Shown here one piece after another: positions 59,805-64,000 of a stretch of 64,000 bases of DNA (the first letter of the stretch is position 1; the number at the start of each line of letters is the position of its first letter). Where the stretch lies: positions 290,231 to 354,230 of the forward strand of contig CBDCAU010000002.1 in assembly GCA_965214115.1 (NCBI GenBank). Direction: 5' to 3'. Position numbers and translations under genes: made by a program. Below the pieces are notes generated by a model. It made no database searches. It was not told where the DNA came from and saw only the letters and a program-made list of their open reading frames with translations. The DNA comes from Owenweeksia sp965214115. Its GTDB lineage: Bacteria; Bacteroidota; Bacteroidia; Flavobacteriales; Schleiferiaceae.

Positions 59805-62800
59805 TTATTGAATGGCCAAAGAACCTTCGTCCACCACTTTGCCATCAGAAATCAAAATCACCTTATAAATCCCAGAGGCGTATTTGGAGATGTCCAGCAT
59901 AATGCTCTTCTTGGTCAAATCCAATGTATATGTGTTGGAGACGCTTCCGTTGGTGTTGGTCAAGACCAGCGAGGCCGATTGCTTGGCACTTGCCGCAGCG
60001 TACTGGATTTCCACATTGGAAGTGGCAGGATTGGGAACAATATCAAGGATTTCCAAATCCTTGACGGTAATCTCCACCCAATCGTAATCCTTGAAACCAT
60101 CCACCAAGGAAATAACTTCCAATTTGTATTTCTGGGTGGCCTTGGCCGTAAGCATTGAACTCTTGCCACTGTAGATAAGGCTGTCATTGGAATCGTACCA
60201 ATTGTAAACCGCAGGCTCGTTGATGTCCACCGCGCTCAATTGGGTGCTATCGGAATAGCTCATCGACCTATTGCTGCCAGCATCGGCATCAAATACTGGG
60301 CGTGGTTCTTTCCTGATAAGAAAGTGAACTGCCCCGATATTTACTTCGGAAGAGTTGATGGACTGGCTCACGACGTATGGGAACTCATTTTGGTCGGTGA
60401 CCTCGTCAATTAGAAAATTGACCGCGATTTCGATGACATCCCTTTCATTCGGTTCATAAACCAGCCCCCTGATGTTAGCACCACCCCCTGTAATAAGCAG
60501 GATTCGTTCGTCCTCATTCATCACATCCACATTGGTGCCTGGTCGATTGGCTTGATCCCACTTCTGCCAAGCAGCCGGATCCAATTTTACGGTTATCTCG
60601 GCTTCCTCATAAAGTGGACTACCCGTATAATTCGCTGGGAGATCAAAATTCACGTCGAATACGCCCCCATCTTCATATCCGCCAATGAACATTGGAATCC
60701 GGTTCCCCTGTATAAAAAAATCAGCATCTCTGATGATGACGTTCTTCATCGTGATGTTGTTGTTGTACTTCACATCCCCCCATAAATGTCCCTGACCGAC
60801 GATGGGATCACCCGTTACGTTCTCAATCCGGGCCATCAAACAGATAGCGAGATTATTGCTGGGCAAGTTTTGGATATAATTGCTCATATCCCATTCAAAT
60901 TTGATAATCGTGCTCCCTCCCGCAGGGATAGCAGGTATCGGCTTGGAAGCAATGAAATCGCCATTGATACCGTCTGTCCATTCCCCGTTCGCCCAAGAGA
61001 AAGCCGAGCCGGCTTGGCTCCAGTATAGCTTTAAATCCCCTGAACTTGAAGTTTGGCAGCTTTTGTTGCGAACTCTCACATACACCCAAAAAGGTGCGGC
61101 TGGATCATAAACCAGATTTTCCGGTTCATACACTTCCAGCCCATCATCTTGGGCGCGATACCAAATATCTGGGCCGTGGTCGGTAAAGGCACCCGGCGAT
61201 GGGCTTTGGCCTACATCTTCCGGATTGTCCTTCATATACAAGTCCACTTCGGTTTTATCGAAATGGGTGTCCTCGATAAGGTCGGCTTCCCATATTCCTC
61301 GGCCATTGGTACTTACCCTTATCTTGGATTCGCAATGATTGATTTCCATATCCGTAACCTCGCAATGAGGCACACCGGGAATCAGCGTCCACTGCGTCTC
61401 GTGATCTTTTTTATAGAATACCCCCGCATTGGTACCAACATAAATAAGGTCGTCCGAACTATTTTGATGAGCCACTGTGGTCACCGATTGACCTTCAAGC
61501 CCAGTCCCCGTAATATCGCTCCACATTTTACCATCATACAACAAAACTTTGGGATTTGCCGCAACATAACCGGCGTAAACAATCCAAATCTTATTAGGAT
61601 TCTCATCATCTACGGCCAGCATCCCGACCGTTTTTCTGATACGCTGCCCATTGTTATAGCCGGCCAATTCTGGCGTAATCTCCTTCCAGGTAACGTGATC
61701 GGGATCGGGCCTCAAGGCATTGTTCGAACGGTAAAGAGCAAAAGCATCGGGGTCATTGGTTTCATAATTGACTTGGTGGGCATATAAAAAATTATCGTTG
61801 GAGGGATGATTCCAGACCCGCCAGAATATCCGCCCTGTACTAGCCGCCTTGGCATTAAAAGAAATTGGAGCCCAATTGTTGCCCTGATTTATACTTCTTC
61901 CAATTCTTTTATCACCTGCAAAAAAAAGAACATCTTGGCTATTTGAAGCCTTCACAAAATGATCCCACCAACCCTTGGGGCCAATACTGGAAGGGACAGT
62001 TATATCAATCTCAGGTCCGATGGTGGTAAACCTATGCATACTTTCGTTCGAATTAATGGAAGTATAATATACAGGGTTGGCTGGATCGCTATCATCAATT
62101 AAAGATTCAAAAGCATCGCCAAATTGCGTGGTAAATGTAAACTTGCCTGTAGAAGCTTGGTGCAAGTTGGGCCCCGTGTCCCAGCCCGCGCCTATTATGT
62201 CGTACGGCCGCGCCTCGGAAGAACTTAAATGGAAATAGTTGGCGATGCCTAGGCCGTCCGATAGGTTCGTCCAGTTCTGCCCCCCATCCGTGGTTTTGTA
62301 CACCCCGCCATCGTTGGCTATCCAAATCTCATTGGCTGTGCCACGGTATTCAATCCAATGGAGGTCATCGTGCCATTTTTGGGCGATCATAGAACTTGGA
62401 GGAAAGGTTTGCCCACCATTTGTAGATTTATAAATATCGTAAACGTTACCGATAAGCACTTCGTCTTCATCAAGCGGGGAAACCGCCAACGCCTGATGTC
62501 TGCTATATTTTGATGAATTCACATCATTTGAAACGGTGGTCGTATTAGTGGACAAATCGAATTTAAAAAAGTTAGCGTGATAAGCTCCATAAAAAATATC
62601 GGGATCCGTCTTGGCAAAGCGAATGGAAATCAATCGATTCTGCTGGCCCAAGGTAGATTTGTTAAGATCAGCGTAATCGGCCAGCAAGCTCCAAGTAGAA
62701 CCGCTGTTGTGGGATATATGTACCTTCTTGCCGGATACTACTATCGTAGCCCCGCCCGAAAAAGGCTTGAATTGGATGTCGAAAAATTGCTCATCGCTGG

Positions 62801-63682
62801 TGCTGGCAAGGGTTTGGTTGTCCAAAATTTTTGTCCAAGTTACGTAGTTTGAAGGATTTGTATTGGCGGCGAGGGCATTGGTAGTTTTATAAACCCCCGT
62901 GGCGGAAAGCCGCGTAAAGGATATTGTCGTTGGTGGGGTGAATCAAAATCTGCGGCACAATGCATCCCCGAAACCAACCCCCAAAGCGTTGTTTTTCCCA
63001 ATATCGTCCCAAGTGGCGCCCTTATCGGTGGTACGCCATATACCGTTGGATCGTTCCCATTCGGGGTCGTCCCCATCACCCGTGGCCACAAACCACGTTT
63101 TGCCGCCATTGGTATGCTTGGCCACTTGGGCGTGTGATACGCCTATTACAGGCAGATAGTCCATTCCGCCAAGCTTCCAAGTCTGGCCGTTGTCTTCCGA
63201 AAAGAACAAGCCACCGGAGGGCGAGCCGCACAGAATTCGGTTGTTCATATCGTCAAATTCCAAAAAATGGAGGCGGCCCGCCCCTAAGGCTCGCACATTA
63301 GTACCAATCGGTACATCCACGGGCCCAATTTCCGTCCATTGCCCGGCCATCATCCCGGCCTTCTTGGTGTTTCCGCCTGACTGACTGCCCCGCGCCGCAG
63401 ACCATATTGCCGACCCGCATTTTTGGCCTGCAAGGAGGGCAAGAGCCCACCATCATTGATAACCAAAGGCTGCCAAAGCTGCACCCATCGCATAAACGGG
63501 GTGTAGCCCACGCCCTTCATATCTCCGTTGCGCGCAACGCGCACCGAGTCGAAGTAAGCCATCTTTTTAGCTTTGTACGAAAAGAAATCCTCGCTGAGCG
63601 GATCAAAGTCGCTCTGTGCGTTTAGGGCGGCAAAACTGCCCAAGGCCAAAACGCCTATTATTGCCATTGCTGTCTTTTTCAT
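59805..63682 (-). pseudogene. Large BNR/sortilin-type beta-propeller T9SS protein, three frameshifts
   Basis: A gene of about 1292 codons starting MKKTAMAIIGVLALGSFAAL (signal peptide) at 63682, broken by single-base shifts near 63388-63391 (one C apparently missing), 62961-62962 (one base missing) and 62894-62898 (one C extra in a run of five). The rejoined protein has BNR-like repeats typical of the VPS10/sortilin propeller (FFSEDNGQTWKLG, IWRTTDKGATWDDI, VYKTTDGGQNWTNL, IYKSTNGGQTF), then an unassigned region, a PKD-like segment (YSDSTQLSAVDINEPAVYNW) and a C-terminal T9SS sorting domain (LDIVPNPATSNVEIQY to ASGIYKVILISDGK). Such proteins are cell-surface or secreted. The largest intact piece is 59805-62825. 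Two of the three shifts are in C/G runs, which favours consensus error over true decay. Confidence 0.85.
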
Positions 63683-63726
63683 CTTATTATTGATTTTGGA
63701 TTAAAGGAAATTTTTGAAAGGTGGCA

Positions 63727-64000
63727 CTACCTTTTTAGCAGCTTTTGAGAAAGGGGCTGCTCCCTCTCAACGAAATATTGGACGATATAGACACCTCGAG
63801 GGCAAAGAACGGGTATCCACAATCGTGTTTTCGTAGGGAGCCAGCCTACCCGAAAAACATTGAGTGCCGATTGGGGAAATGAGCAAGAAAGTAAGGACGA
63901 CATCCGTCCCATTTTCTAAATGCAGCCTATCATCGAAAGGCTCGGAAAGCTCTTTTATCTTATTCAAGATTGTTTCATCTAAAGAAAATGTATGGGCTGG
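63727..64000 (-). pseudogene. C-terminal end of another T9SS sorting-domain protein, partial and frameshifted
   Basis: On the - strand the frame is open from the window edge (64000) to about 63799 (NKIKELSEPFDDRLHLENGT, VLTFLLISPIGTQCFSGRLA, then ENTIVDTRSLP). It then continues one base out of register as R-G-V-Y-I-V-Q-Y-F-V-E-R, ending QPLSQKLLKR at 63727. One extra base near 63799 explains the break. Together these form a T9SS C-terminal sorting domain; the rest of the gene lies outside. It ends 44 bases before the start of the next T9SS gene. Confidence 0.8.

Noticed and set aside
1..64000. tRNA, rRNA and cas genes
   Set aside because: No tRNA-like cloverleaf with a GGTTCGAATC-type arm, no rRNA sequence and no Cas protein motif was found by reading; a tRNAscan and HMM search would settle this.

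Overview
The window looks like a chromosome segment of a member of the Bacteroidota, probably a Saprospiria-like lineage (that rank is inference). The supporting signs are type IX secretion (T9SS) C-terminal sorting domains on three secreted proteins, a T9SS plug protein (DUF5103), a DUF5723 outer-membrane protein, a guaA-LysM-receptor operon, a complete Na+-translocating NADH:quinone reductase operon, and many copies of the Bacteroidota -7 promoter element TAnnTTTG. No rRNA or tRNA gene was recognised.

Region by region: 1-8365 is the distal part of a very large CRISPR array. It has 115 repeats of 37 bp, continues off the left edge, and has no cas gene in the window. It contains a block of 30 repeats carrying one shared substitution, a 438-bp tandem duplication of six repeat-spacer units, one spacer present twice, and one pair of diverged homologous spacers. 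8.6-15.4 kb holds a frameshifted T9SS protein, a di-heme cytochrome c peroxidase, a peptidoglycan-binding protein, a candidate small RNA, and a lipoprotein/DUF5723 pair. 15.4-19.9 kb carries a HepT/MntA module, a DsbA-like protein, an Fpg/Nei glycosylase without zinc ligands, an exonuclease-GIY-YIG fusion and a RhuM fragment. 19.9-25.8 kb carries a cNMP-domain histidine kinase, an outer-membrane barrel and a receiver-oxidoreductase fusion on one strand, then HigBA and a SRPBCC protein. 26-36 kb has guaA with two LysM proteins, ychF, and a split transketolase with a von Willebrand A gene between its halves.

36.3-43 kb is the nqrABCDE-(insert)-nqrF operon, interrupted by an AT-rich DUF6575-like gene. 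43.5-52.7 kb carries the T9SS plug, Sua5/TsaC, lptB, tatC, a RecQ helicase lacking its zinc cysteines, zapA followed by a 6S-like RNA, a DUF1206 protein and a ParE-type toxin-antitoxin pair. 52.7-59.6 kb carries gcvT, a degenerate histidine kinase with a response regulator, miaE, and a SulP transporter with a universal stress protein. 59.8-64 kb holds two T9SS proteins broken by four single-base frameshifts.

The housekeeping genes are intact. The lesions are confined to the secreted-protein genes near the two ends of the window. Either these genes are decaying or the consensus is poor there; a 12-base match to a sequencing adapter at the array end favours checking the assembly first. Three toxin-antitoxin modules and several families of intergenic inverted repeats are scattered between the core operons.
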